A stretch of 64,000 nt of DNA from JASHPR01 sp963729365 (GTDB taxonomy: Bacteria; Actinomycetota; Actinomycetes; Streptosporangiales; Streptosporangiaceae), in NCBI GenBank assembly GCA_963729365.1, contig CAVSNQ010000013.1:372001-436000 (forward strand). The letters are read 5' to 3'. How positions within the stretch are numbered: the first letter of the stretch is position 1; each line of letters starts with the position of its first letter. Below the pieces are notes generated by a model, which had not been told where the DNA came from, searched no databases, and worked only from the letters and a program-made list of their open reading frames with translations. Made by a program: the position numbers and the translations under genes. Below, piece by piece: positions 24,421 through 37,312 of this stretch.

Positions 24421-24424
24421 CGGA

Positions 24425-24619
24425 TCAGCGCAGCCGCTCGGGGACGTCGAAGGTCTCGCACACCGCGCGCCAGACGGTCTTCGCCTCCTCGCCGTCGGCC
24501 AGCGCCTGGTTCACGGTGCGGTCGCCGAGCGCGGCCAGCACCTGGTCCTTGGCCACGCTCTCCGCGTAGGCCTCGCCGAACTGGGCGCGCATCCGATCCC
24601 AGAAGTCAGTAAGACGCAC
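24425..24619 (-). CDS. DUF3046 family protein
   Basis: A 64-residue conserved actinobacterial protein. The family pattern is complete: VRLTDFWDRMRAQFGEAYAE, DQVLAALGDRTVNQALADG and KTVWRAVCETFDVPE. DUF3046 genes almost always lie just upstream of recA in actinobacteria, as here. GTG 24619 is the family start; the open frame reaches 24676 but the added residues are not conserved. Function unknown; the Trp/Phe-rich helices suggest a small helical adaptor. It heads the unit DUF3046, broken kinase, recA, recX. Confidence 0.93.
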   Translation of the reverse strand: MRLTDFWDRMRAQFGEAYAESVAKDQVLAALGDRTVNQALADGEEAKTVWRAVCETFDVPERLR

Positions 24620-24844
24620 GCCGAAAAGGCTACCCGCGGCCCGCGGCCCGCCACGGTGACGACCCGCGCCGAGCACCGCGGCCGGTCCCCACGGCCGATG
24701 GTTACCACCGGAAAAGCCCTATTGCCGGTCAGACCACGATGATGCACCATTGTGGCAAATGTCATAGCGCATTCGTTTGCACGCCGCAGCCCGGTGGGGC
24801 GGGACGGGCGGCCCGCGTGCATCACCAACCCCTGAGAGGATGCG

Positions 24845-25120
24845 ATGGCTCAGTCCACTCCCCCGCGCAGGAAGACCGGCAACTTAATCCTGGTCGGGAT
24901 CCTGCTGCTGGTCGCGGTCGCAGGCACGCTGATCGTGCCGATCTACGCGCGCACCAACCCGAAATGGGGTGATTTTCCATTCTTCTACTGGTATCAGCTG
25001 ATCTGGGTACCCGTGGTGGCGATCCTGGCCGCGATCTCCTTCCTTCTGCTGAGAACCAAGCCGGCACCGGGCGCTGACGGCAGTCCCGCGCCCGGCAGCG
25101 ACGGGAGGCTGGCGAGATGA
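24845..25120 (+). CDS. DUF3311 small membrane subunit of symporter
   Basis: A 91-residue protein with two membrane helices (about residues 12-32 and 46-68) separated by a short outer loop with ARTNPKWGDFPFFYWYQ. The DUF3311 family is the usual small partner of certain SSS-type solute symporters. GAGAGGA ends 4 bases before ATG 24845. Its stop overlaps the symporter start in an ATGA junction (25117-25120), so the pair is translated together. The cytosolic tail is Gly/Ala/Pro-rich. It probably stabilises or regulates the transporter. Confidence 0.9.
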   Translation: MAQSTPPRRKTGNLILVGILLLVAVAGTLIVPIYARTNPKWGDFPFFYWYQLIWVPVVAILAAISFLLLRTKPAPGADGSPAPGSDGRLAR

Positions 25121-26751
25121 GTCACGTCAACGAGGTCTCGTTCGCGATCGTCCTGGTCTGCTTCCTGCTCGTCACCGGGATCGGCTTCTTCGCGTCCAGG
25201 TGGCGCCGGGCAGCGGACCCGCTGCACCTGAGCGAGTGGGGACTCGGCGGGCGCGGGTTCGGCACGTTCATCAGCTGGTTCCTGCTCGGCGGGGACATCT
25301 ACACCGCCTACACGTTCATCGCCGTGCCCGCGCTGGTGTATGCCACCGGCGCGGCGGGCTTCTACGCGCTGTCCTACTCGATCATGACATTCCCGATCGT
25401 GTTCATCTTCATCCCGCGGCTGTGGTCAATCTGCCGCGCGCACAGCTACATCACCCCGGCCGACTTCATCAAGGGCCGGTACGGCTCGCGCGGCCTGGGG
25501 CTCGCGGTGGCGTTCACCGGGATCCTGGCCATCATGCCCTACATCGCGCTGCAGCTGATCGGCATCGAGTCGGTGCTGATCGTGCTCGGTTTCGGCGGCA
25601 GCTCGAGCAACTGGTTCGCCAACAACCTCCCGCTGATCATCGCGTTCGTTGTTCTCGCCGCCTACACCTATCTGGCCGGGCTACGCGCCCCGGCCCTGAT
25701 CTCGTTCGTCAAGGACACGCTCGTCTACGTAACGGTCATCGTCGCGATCCTGTACATCCCGACCAGGCTGGGCGGCTGGGGCCACATCTTCGGCGTGGCC
25801 GACGTACATCTGAAGGCGATCAACCCGGCCACCGGCAAGCCGCACGGCAGCCTCATCGTGACGCCTGCCGGGGAATGGGCCTACGCTACGCTCGCGCTCG
25901 GCTCCGCGCTGGCGCTGTTCATGTACCCGCACATCATCACCGGGGTGCTGGCCACCAAGCGGCGCGACGTGATCAGGCGCAACCTGGCCGCCCTGCCCGC
26001 GTATACGCTCGTGCTCGGCCTGATCGCGCTGTTCGGCTACATGGCGCTGGCCACGCCGGCCGTGAACGCGGGCGTCAAGGCCCACAAGGACAACACCCAG
26101 CTGTCCGTGCCGCTGCTGTTCGAGCACATGTTCCCGAGCTGGTTCGCGGGGATCGGCTACTCGGCGATCATCATCGGCGCGCTCGTTCCCGCGGCCATCA
26201 TGTCGATCGCCGCGGCCAACCTGTTCAGCCGCAACATCTACAAGGAGTTCTTCAGGCCCAATGCCACCCCGGCCGAGGAGACCCGGGTGGCCCGCCTGAT
26301 CTCGCTCATCGTGAAGCTCGGCGCGCTGGTCTTCGCGCTCGAGCTGAGCAAGACGTTCTCGATCAACCTGCAGCTGCTCGGCGGGGTCTGGATCGTGCAG
26401 ACCTTCCCGGCCATCGTGGCCGGCCTGTACACGCGCTGGTTCCACCGCTGGGCGCTGGTCATCGGCTGGGCCGCGGGGATGATCTACGGCACGGTCGAGG
26501 CGTGGCGGACGCCGGGGAACGGCCAGGCCCACTTCGGCGCGTCCACGGCCCCGATCCTGGGCCACATCATCTACATCGGGTTCGCCGCCCTGGTCATCAA
26601 CCTGGTGGTGTCGGTCGTGCTGACGCTCATCTTCAACGCGACCAAGCTGCCGGCCGGGGCCGACGAGACCGTGCCCGCTCAATACACGGCCGACCCGGCG
26701 GACGGGGAAGCTGCTCCGGTTCCGGCCGGGGCGGCAACCCGCTCCCGCTGA
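25117..26751 (+). CDS. SSS-family sodium:solute symporter
   Basis: A 544-residue transporter with about 13 predicted membrane helices, importing a small organic solute with sodium. Family features: the early loop ASRWRRAADPLHLSEWGLGGRGFG, GDIYTAYTFIAVPALVYATG, and the mid-region segment PAAIMSIAAANLFSRNIYKEF, the SSS signature area. The C-terminal tail is short and polar. Together with DUF3311 it resembles monocarboxylate permeases of the MctP type, so acetate, lactate, pyruvate or similar acids are likely substrates. The acyl-CoA synthetase converging from 27065 would fit uptake and activation of organic acids, but that link is inference. Confidence 0.9.
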   Translation: MSHVNEVSFAIVLVCFLLVTGIGFFASRWRRAADPLHLSEWGLGGRGFGTFISWFLLGGDIYTAYTFIAVPALVYATGAAGFYALSYSIMTFPIVFIFIPRLWSICRAHSYITPADFIKGRYGSRGLGLAVAFTGILAIMPYIALQLIGIESVLIVLGFGGSSSNWFANNLPLIIAFVVLAAYTYLAGLRAPALISFVKDTLVYVTVIVAILYIPTRLGGWGHIFGVADVHLKAINPATGKPHGSLIVTPAGEWAYATLALGSALALFMYPHIITGVLATKRRDVIRRNLAALPAYTLVLGLIALFGYMALATPAVNAGVKAHKDNTQLSVPLLFEHMFPSWFAGIGYSAIIIGALVPAAIMSIAAANLFSRNIYKEFFRPNATPAEETRVARLISLIVKLGALVFALELSKTFSINLQLLGGVWIVQTFPAIVAGLYTRWFHRWALVIGWAAGMIYGTVEAWRTPGNGQAHFGASTAPILGHIIYIGFAALVINLVVSVVLTLIFNATKLPAGADETVPAQYTADPADGEAAPVPAGAATRSR

Positions 26752-26799
26752 CCGGACGAGTTCCATCGGCCGACATTCGAGCGGGCCGGACCGCCGCGG

Positions 26800-27068
26800 T
26801 CGCTCACCGGTCGAATACGTACCCGCCCGGGTCCCGGTCGGCTGGGCACGCGCGGGGCGGCGGCCAGGTCCGCGGCCAGCGAGGCGACCCGCGCGGCAAC
26901 CGTTTGCGGGCGGCGGGCCAGCTGCAGCGCCAGCCGCAGCGTGGCGGCGTCCGGCCGGAACGCCCGGACCGGGCCGAGGGCCGCCGCGGGCAGCAGCAGG
27001 TCGAGCGGGCCGGCCGCGTCGGCGGCACGGAACTCCGCCGACTCATGCCCGGGGCTGGCGGTCATCAC
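26800..27068 (-). pseudogene. N-terminal stub of a PHA-synthase/hydrolase-like gene
   Basis: The frame starting at 27068 (GTG, then ATG at 27065) overlaps the acyl-CoA synthetase stop in TGATG. Its first about 75 residues, with AAGPLDLLLPAAALGPVRAF and LARRPQTVAARVASLAADLA, resemble the N terminus of polyhydroxyalkanoate-synthase-like alpha/beta hydrolases of actinomycetes. The hydrolase core is absent: the frame degenerates into Arg/Ser/Gly codons and runs into the 3' end of the convergent symporter gene. I read it as the 5' remnant of a coupled second gene whose body was deleted. The similarity is from memory and moderate. Confidence 0.45.
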
Positions 27069-28576
27069 AGGTCCTGGGGCGGGTGCACCTCGCGGCGCAG
27101 GATCTTGCCGCTTGGCCCCTTGGGCAGGTCATCCACGATCCAGATATGGCGGGGATACTTGTACGCCGCGACCCGTTCCCTGGCGAAGGCGCGCAGGTCC
27201 GCGGGCGTGGCGGTGGCCCCGGGCTTGAGCTTGACCGCGGCGCCGATCTCCTCGCCGAGCTCGTCGTGCGGGATCCCGATCACGGCCACCTCGGCGACGT
27301 CCGGGTGCTCGTAGAACATCTCCTCGATCTCGCGGGGATAGACGTTGTACCCGCCCCGGATGATCAGGTCCTTCTTCCGGTCGACGATGTAGTAGTAGCC
27401 ATCCTCGTCGACCTTGGCCAGGTCACCGGTGCGGAACCAGCCCCCGCCCGCCTCCCCTCCCCCCCTCATGGCCTCGGCCGTCGCCTCTGGGTTGCCCCAG
27501 TACCCCTTCATCACGTTGTGGCCCCGGATGACGATCTCGCCGATCTGGTCCCTGGGCACCTCGGCGCCGGCGTCGTCCACGACGCGCATCTCGACGCCGG
27601 CGATCGGCGTGCCGATCGAGCCGGGCTTGCGCACCTTGTCCGGATGATTGAACGAGGCGACCGGGGAGGTCTCGGACAGCCCGTAACCCTCGAGGATCAC
27701 GCAGCCGAAAGCCGCCTCGAACCCGCGCAGGATCTCCACCGGCATGGCCGCGCCGCCGGAGACGCACAGCCGCAGGGACGTGACGTCAGGCTGGTCGGCC
27801 GTGTGGTGCAGCATGGCCGCGTACATCGTCGGCACGCCCTCGAAGATCGTGACCCGGTCGCGCCCGATGATCTCCAGGGCCTTCCCCGGGTCGAACCTGG
27901 GCAGCAGGGTCAGGGTGCTGCCGGCGATGACCGTCGCGTTCAGGCCGCAGGTCAGCCCGAACACGTGGAACAGCGGCAGGCAGCCCATGACCACGTCATC
28001 CGGGCTGCTGTTGAGCAGGGTTTCCGCGGTCAGCTCGGCGTTGCGGACCAGGTTCGCGTGCGTCAGCTCGGCGCCCTTGGGCCGGCCGGTGGTTCCCGAG
28101 GTATAGAGGATCACCGCGTCGTCGCCGTCGGCCCGGCGCGCCCTCGCCGTCGCCGGAGCGAGGCCGGCCAGCGGCCCGGCGAGCCGGGGGTCGGTGACCT
28201 CGATGACCCGCGCGCCGGCCTCCGCAGCGCCCTTGGCCGCCTCGCCGGCCGCGGCGTGCCAGGCGAACAGCACCTTGGCCCCGGAGTCCCCCAGGTAGTA
28301 GGCGACCTCGCGGCTCTTCAGCAGCGGGTTCATCGGCACCACGATGCCGCCGGCGCCGAGCGCGCCGAAGTACGCGATCGGGAACGCCGGCACGTTGGGC
28401 AGCATGATGCCGACCCGGTCACCCGGCGCCACCCCCAGAGACGACAGCAGCGCGGTCGCGCGGGCGGCCGCGTCCCCCAGCTCCGCGTAGCTCAGCACGA
28501 GGTCGTCCAGGCGCACGGCCGGGCGGTCGGCATGATCGGCCACCGCTCGCTCGAGCACCGAAGTCAGACTCGCCAT
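27065..28576 (-). CDS. Long-chain fatty-acid/acyl-CoA ligase
   Basis: A 503-residue adenylate-forming enzyme that activates a carboxylic acid with ATP and CoA. Motifs: P-loop ILYTSGTTGRPKGAELTH, substrate-side LPLFHVFGLTCGLN, A5-type EGYGLSETSPV, A7 GWFRTGDLAKVDEDGYYYIVDRK (split in the text), A8 RGGYNVYPREIEE, and the catalytic lysine in GPSGKILRREV. ATG 28576 follows GGGAGG by about 6 bases; an upstream open frame is ignored. Chain length cannot be read from the sequence; the FadD group is the nearest fit. Divergent from lhr, convergent with the symporter. Confidence 0.92.
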   Translation of the reverse strand: MASLTSVLERAVADHADRPAVRLDDLVLSYAELGDAAARATALLSSLGVAPGDRVGIMLPNVPAFPIAYFGALGAGGIVVPMNPLLKSREVAYYLGDSGAKVLFAWHAAAGEAAKGAAEAGARVIEVTDPRLAGPLAGLAPATARARRADGDDAVILYTSGTTGRPKGAELTHANLVRNAELTAETLLNSSPDDVVMGCLPLFHVFGLTCGLNATVIAGSTLTLLPRFDPGKALEIIGRDRVTIFEGVPTMYAAMLHHTADQPDVTSLRLCVSGGAAMPVEILRGFEAAFGCVILEGYGLSETSPVASFNHPDKVRKPGSIGTPIAGVEMRVVDDAGAEVPRDQIGEIVIRGHNVMKGYWGNPEATAEAMRGGGEAGGGWFRTGDLAKVDEDGYYYIVDRKKDLIIRGGYNVYPREIEEMFYEHPDVAEVAVIGIPHDELGEEIGAAVKLKPGATATPADLRAFARERVAAYKYPRHIWIVDDLPKGPSGKILRREVHPPQDL

Positions 28577-28823
28577 CCCAGCCTCCCAGCGGGCACGCGC
28601 CCGCCCAGCGGGCACTGCGCCGGCGCAGCCCCAAGTGCATCCTCCCCCCCGATCGGCGAATCCAACAGGCCTGGTCCGGCTGGGACGCGCCGCGGTCGCC
28701 CGAGGCGCGGTCGCGGCGATCACTGTTCGTCCGGGCCGTGGATGCACCGAAAGGCACGCTAGAGCGTGTCCAGCGGTCCATCCATGGGACGCAGCTGTCG
28801 GCGGGGCGAGGCAGGATGGAAGC

Positions 28824-33667
<4,844 letters not shown>

Positions 33668-34178
33668 CGCTCGGTGGCTCTGGTCGCAGCGTTCGCGAGC
33701 GGCATGGCTGACGGCTATATCCGAAGGGCACGGTTGAGATCATCCGCGACGACGAATGGGTGCTCGCGGTTTGAGCGCATGCGCCCCGTCCCCTCCCCGC
33801 CCCGCCTCGTGATAACCCTCGCAAAACGGACGATGTGTCGTCGTTCACACCGCAAGAATGACCGCGACCATTGGCGGGCGGTGCCGGGAACCTCTGGGCG
33901 AGCGCCGCGTAGTCCTCGCCGGCGTCGGGCGCGCGAGCGGCGACGTAGACCAGCCCGCGACGCGCGGGTCGGCTCCGGCTTCCGTGCCACCATGTCATTA
34001 TCGACTCTCAGGTCACCGGGCGTCAGCTGTCAGATGACCGGGTCCGGCACCCGCACCGCCGGTCGGCGGCGTCAGCTCAGTTGCGCAAGCGCTGACGGTT
34101 CCTCGAGCCCGTGTCCATGCTCCAGCCTCGCGCTCGTAACGGGATCTCCGGCGCGCAGAAGCGGAAGGGATGTGCGCG
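33668..34178. other. 511-base region of decayed sequence after lhr
   Basis: No intact gene. The minus strand at 33870-33965 preserves a fragment of an alpha/beta hydrolase (listed separately). Nearby, another minus frame reads SNREHPFVVADDLNRALRI, which also looks protein-like but I cannot place it. The segment next to 34179 holds the leader and GGAAGGG ribosome site of the TPR gene. Confidence 0.5.
33870..33965 (-). pseudogene. Fragment of an alpha/beta hydrolase
   Basis: About 30 codons reading LVYVAARAPDAGEDYAALA then QRFPAPPAN. This matches the conserved segment of the actinomycete alpha/beta hydrolases usually written (F/L)VYVAA(R/F)APDAGE, found after the nucleophile elbow in proteins of about 230-250 residues. 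Both the nucleophile and the C-terminal His region are absent and the flanks are out of register, so this is a relic. Confidence 0.55.
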
Positions 34179-34664
34179 ATGACCGCACTGGCCGACGCGA
34201 TCAAGGCCGGGTGGGCCGCCGCCCAAAGGGACGACCCCGAGCCCACGGTCCGCTATTTCCGCGACCTGCTGCGGGAGTATCCCGCCGACGCCCGCGCGCT
34301 GTTCGAGTACGCGGGCGCGCTCGACTACGCGGGCCGGGAGGCCGAGGCTGCGCCCGCCTACGAGCAGGCCTTCTCGGCGGGCCTGTCCGGGAACGACCTG
34401 CGCCTGGGCCTGATCCAGTACGGCAGTACCCTGCGCAACCTCGGGCGCTTCGACGAGGCCGTGGCGGTGCTGCGCCGGGCGGACGAGCAGTTTCCCGGGC
34501 ACGACTCGGTCGCGGCGTTTCTCGCCCTGGCGCTGACCAGCGCCGGACGCGGCCACGAGGCAGTTGCCCGGCTGATCATCCTGGCGCTCGACCGGATCGG
34601 CAGCGAAGACCTCGAGGCATACCAGTGGGCGCTGCGCAATTACGCGGCGGAACTATCTGCGTGA
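34179..34664 (+). CDS. TPR-repeat protein
   Basis: A 161-residue all-helical protein with about four tetratricopeptide-like repeats. Typical units are DDPEPTVRYFRDLLREYPADARALFEYAGALDYAGR (repeat 1, split), EAAPAYEQAFSAGLSG, ALRNLGRFDEAVAVLRRAD-like STLRNLGRFDEAVAVLRRAD, and VAAFLALALTSAGRGHEAVA. It is the tetratrico-type small protein seen in many actinomycetes, probably a protein-interaction scaffold. ATG 34179 is preferred to ATG 34170 because GGAAGGGA ends 8 bases before it. It stands alone among decayed genes and is followed by a strong hairpin. Confidence 0.82.
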   Translation: MTALADAIKAGWAAAQRDDPEPTVRYFRDLLREYPADARALFEYAGALDYAGREAEAAPAYEQAFSAGLSGNDLRLGLIQYGSTLRNLGRFDEAVAVLRRADEQFPGHDSVAAFLALALTSAGRGHEAVARLIILALDRIGSEDLEAYQWALRNYAAELSA

Positions 34665-34731
34665 CAATGCCGCCCGGGTTGCGCAAATTTTCCTATTACC
34701 CGGCCGTCGAATTACTCCCCGGCGAACCGGC

Positions 34732-34763
34732 CGGCCGGGCCGTCTGCATGAACGGCCCGGCCG
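34732..34763. terminator. Strong bidirectional hairpin terminator
   Basis: A perfect 12-base inverted repeat, CGGCCGGGCCGT (34732-34743) and ACGGCCCGGCCG (34752-34763), with an 8-base loop. It lies 68 bases past the TPR gene stop and 38 bases past the stop of the convergent 35-codon ORF, so it can end transcripts from both sides. Confidence 0.7.
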
Positions 34764-34800
34764 TAACGTTCGGCCCGGATCAGGTTCGAGTTCTGACCCG

Positions 34801-34908
34801 TTACTTGCTCCGACGTCGGCTGGCCTTGCCCGGACGCCTCGTCATCGCCATGACGACGATTGCGGCGACAACGGTCACCGGTATAAGAATCATCCTCAGC
34901 TTGCTCAC
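34801..34908 (-). CDS. 35-residue basic membrane peptide
   Basis: A short ORF: GTG at 34908, stop TAA at 34801. The product starts MSKLRMILIPVTVVAAIVVM, a single hydrophobic helix (about residues 5-22), and ends in a basic tail ARRRSK-like (RRPGKASRRRSK). AGGGGGG ends 7 bases before the GTG, a good ribosome site. It is below usual gene-finder limits. A convergent hairpin terminator follows. The combination of ribosome site, helix and positive-inside tail supports a real small membrane protein; function unknown. It could be related to the short single-helix proteins often seen beside actinomycete regulatory genes. Confidence 0.5.
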   Translation of the reverse strand: MSKLRMILIPVTVVAAIVVMAMTRRPGKASRRRSK

Positions 34909-35024
34909 GATCGAATCCCCCCTGATTACGATGTGAATCGTACGGCTGCCGGATACCCGTCAGGGACGGCAGCAAACCGATCGTCCCATTCACGGTTCCT
35001 TTTCCGGTGCTCGCCACGGAGCCC

Positions 35025-35120
35025 GCGTCCACCATGTATACGATCCCGGCCATGATCTTCTTCCTGATCGTCCGGCGGCGGATGGCCGGCGGCCTGGTCG
35101 CGGGGGCGGTGAAGGGATGA
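35025..35120 (+). pseudogene. C-terminal stub of a sugar ABC transporter permease
   Basis: The frame ending at TGA 35118-35120 reads ASTMYTIPAMIFFLIVRRR then MAGGLVAGAVKG. The last ten residues are the near-invariant C terminus of MalG-type carbohydrate permeases (GL(T/V)AGAVKG). Only the last helix and tail, about 32 codons, survive. Its stop overlaps the ATG of the broken GH3 gene (ATGA), the normal layout of a permease followed by a glycosidase in a chitobiose/GlcNAc-type uptake operon. Confidence 0.7.
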
Positions 35121-35673
35121 CTCGGCCGACCCGGGGGGGCGGCCCGCCGAAGCCCTCCGCGAGGCCCGACCCCGGGGCTGGGCCGGCTCGCCGACGCCGT
35201 CCTGATCCCGCCGTTCGGCGGTCAGGCCGCGCCGGGCTGGGTCCTGACCGCGCTGCGGGCCGGCCTCGGCGGCGTGACCGTGTTCGGCCCGAACATCGCC
35301 GACCCGGCGCAGCTTTCCGCGCTGACGGCACGGCTCCGGTCGGCGGCGGCCGAGCCGTTGATCGCGATCGACGAGGAAGGGGGCGACGTCACCAGGATCG
35401 GGCACCTGGCCGGCAGCCGGTACCCGGGCAACGCGGCTCTCGGCGCGGTCGACGACGTGGTCCTCACCGAGGCCGTGTACCGCGCGCTCGGCGCTGGTCA
35501 CGGCGCGGCCGGACACGGTGGTGGTGGAGATGGGGCTGCCGGCCTGGCGGCCGCCCCGGGGCGGCTACATCGCTACCTACGGCGCGGCGCGGGTCAGCGG
35601 GCGGGCCGCCGCCGAGGTCCTCGGGCTCGTGCCGGGCCAGCCCGGCGAGTTCGGGCGGGCGGGGCGGGTTTAG
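35117..35673 (+). pseudogene. GH3 beta-N-acetylhexosaminidase with frameshift and internal deletion
   Basis: Glycoside hydrolase family 3 (NagZ-like), broken twice. ATG 35117 gives MTRPTRGGGPPKPSARPDPG; the protein then continues in another frame as LGRLADAVLIPPFGGQAAPG, so a frame break lies near 35135-35180 in G runs. The N-terminal domain runs through GVTVFGPNIADPAQL and IAIDEEGGDVTRIGHLAG to PGNAALGAVDDV. At about 35485-35500 it jumps, out of frame, to the C-terminal end: LVTARPDTVVVEMGLPAW, RPPRGGYIATYGAARVSGRA. The catalytic barrel half and the KH(F/Y)PGHG region are absent, an estimated 250 or more codons lost. Clearly non-functional. Confidence 0.75.
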
Positions 35674-35784
35674 CCCGGATGACGGTTTCCGGGCCCCGTA
35701 TTCCGGCGCCCAGGGGGAACCGGAGCGGCCGCTGACCGTGTGCCGATCACCGGTCCGGCGCCGATTGCCTGCATAATGCTTGAC

Positions 35785-36237
35785 ATGCGTTTGTCCGCAC
35801 GCGCCGACTATGCCCTGCGTGCCGCCATCGAACTCGCGGCCGCCAGCGGCGGCGGCCACGTGACCGCGGATCAGCTCGCCAAGACTCAGGGCATTCCGGG
35901 CAAGTTTCTCGAGGCCATCCTGACCCAGCTCCGGCGCGGCGGCCTGGTCCGCAGCCAGCGTGGCCCGGACGGCGGATTCTGGCTGGCCCGGCCCGCCTCG
36001 GACATCTCGATCGCCGACATCATCAGGGCGATCGACGGGCCGCTCGTGGGCGTGCGCGGTGAGCGGCCGGAGAACCTCGGCTACATCGGGGCGGCGGAGC
36101 CGCTGCAGACCGTGTGGATCGCGCTCCGGGCCAACGAGCGGGCCATTCTCGAAGACGTCACGCTGGAGCACATCGTGTCCGGCCACCTGCCGGAAAGCGT
36201 GGTCAAGCTGGCCGACGATCCGCGCGCCTGGGCCTGA
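35785..36237 (+). CDS. Rrf2 family transcriptional regulator
   Basis: A 150-residue winged-helix repressor of the Rrf2 family. The N terminus MRLSARADYALRAAIELAA is canonical, followed by the recognition region ADQLAKTQGIPGKFLEAILTQLRRGGLVRSQRGPDGGFWLARPA (split) and the dimer helix. It has no cysteine at all, so it cannot bind the Fe-S cluster of IscR/NsrR-type members; it must sense something else or act constitutively. ATG 35785 is taken as start; ATG 35776 (MLD) is an alternative. Neither has a clear ribosome site. Convergent with clgR, 4 bases between stops. No obvious target gene is adjacent. Confidence 0.9.
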   Translation: MRLSARADYALRAAIELAAASGGGHVTADQLAKTQGIPGKFLEAILTQLRRGGLVRSQRGPDGGFWLARPASDISIADIIRAIDGPLVGVRGERPENLGYIGAAEPLQTVWIALRANERAILEDVTLEHIVSGHLPESVVKLADDPRAWA

Positions 36238-36241
36238 GACC

Positions 36242-36682
36242 TCAGACGGGCACCATGTCCTGTATGTCGGTGATGCGGTGCGCGACCTGCTCGAACTTGG
36301 GCTGGTTGGCCGGCACGGCGAACCTCGTCCCGCCCTGAACAGTCACCTTGCCGTCGGCCGCCGCGTCGGCCGGCGCGCCGGGTTCCGGCACCCGGGCCAC
36401 ATCGGGCGATAGCACCCGCACGCCGGTGAAGACGGGCTCGCTCTGCAGTTCGGCGAGCGCGAAGTTGTCGGACACTTCCCGCAGGAGCTGCGACATGGGC
36501 GCACCGAGGGCGCCGCAGATCGAGGCGAGCAGCTCAGACGACGCCTCTTTCTGGCCGCGCTCGACTTCTGACAGGTATCCGAGTGACACACGCGCAGCGG
36601 CAGAGACTTCGCGGAGGGTGCGACCCTGCCGGAGACGCAGCCGCCGCAGCGCGTCACCGAGCAAGTGACGAAGCAGGACCAT
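36242..36682 (-). CDS. clgR: XRE-family regulator ClgR
   Basis: A 146-residue activator of clp protease and other stress genes in actinobacteria. The Cro/CI helix-turn-helix is highly conserved: LRHLLGDALRRLRLRQGRTLREVS, ARVSLGYLSEVERGQKEASSELL, ICGALGAPMSQLLREVSD. The C-terminal half is variable and ends DIQDMVPV. ATG 36682 follows GGGAAGGGAG by 8 bases. The position beside cinA-pgsA-ftsK matches clgR in mycobacteria (next to pgsA3-ftsK). A 107-base gap separates it from the cinA stop, so it probably has its own promoter. Confidence 0.92.
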   Translation of the reverse strand: MVLLRHLLGDALRRLRLRQGRTLREVSAAARVSLGYLSEVERGQKEASSELLASICGALGAPMSQLLREVSDNFALAELQSEPVFTGVRVLSPDVARVPEPGAPADAAADGKVTVQGGTRFAVPANQPKFEQVAHRITDIQDMVPV

Positions 36683-36789
36683 CGCCACACTCCCTTCCCG
36701 AGGCCTTCCACTGGTCCCTCCACCGTACCTGTCCTTACGGACCGTGCGGGAGAGGGCATTGCCGCGTGTTCGCTGACGTAACGCTGTAA

Positions 36790-37302
36790 TCATATGTCCT
36801 CTTCCCGCAACCTGCCGACCAGCAGGCCGAGCAGCCGCTCTACGGTCGCCAGCCGGATCTGCTGCCGGTCGCCGGCGAGGGCCAGTGGTTGCACCGTCGT
36901 GCTGCCGCCCGCGCTGACCGCGACGTACACCGTGCCCACCGGCTGGCCGTCCTGCGGGTCGGGACCGGCCACGCCCGTCGTCGCGGCGCCGACCGCCGCG
37001 GCCAGGCGATGCCGCACGCCTTCCGCCATCGCCGCGGCCACCGCCGGGTGCACCGCGCCATGGCGATCCAGCAGCGCCGGCGGAACGCCGAGGAGCGTTG
37101 CCTTCAGGTCCGTTGCATAGGTGACCAGACCGCCGCGGAAGGCCGCGGACGCCCCCGGGATGGCGGTCAGCGCCGCGGCCAGCATGCCCCCGGTGAGCGA
37201 CTCGGCGAGCGCGATCGTCTCGCCGCGCGCGCTGAGCATCTTGATGACCTCCTGGGACAGCGCGCGGCAGCGGGCCGTGCCGTCTGGATCGCCAGAACTC
37301 AT
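36790..37302 (-). CDS. CinA C-terminal-type nicotinamide-nucleotide amidohydrolase
   Basis: A 170-residue stand-alone CinA C-terminal domain (PncC type), which deamidates nicotinamide mononucleotide to nicotinate mononucleotide in pyridine nucleotide recycling. Landmarks: IALAESLTGGMLAAALTAIPGAS, GGLVTYATDLKATLLGVP, and TTGVAGPDPQDGQPVGTVYVAV. The Ser/Thr-rich catalytic region AESLTGG is intact. The N-terminal MoeA-like domain of full CinA is absent, normal for actinobacteria. ATG 37302 has GAGGAG about 8 bases upstream. It follows pgsA by 10 bases and forms the rimO-pgsA-cinA unit. Confidence 0.92.
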   Translation of the reverse strand: MSSGDPDGTARCRALSQEVIKMLSARGETIALAESLTGGMLAAALTAIPGASAAFRGGLVTYATDLKATLLGVPPALLDRHGAVHPAVAAAMAEGVRHRLAAAVGAATTGVAGPDPQDGQPVGTVYVAVSAGGSTTVQPLALAGDRQQIRLATVERLLGLLVGRLREEDI

Positions 37303-37312
37303 GCCGCGCTCC

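Noticed and set aside
36769..36785. ClgR-box-like GTTCGCTGACGTAACGC upstream of clgR
   Set aside because: The second half does not fit the expected GCG spacing of known ClgR sites; too weak to list as an operator.
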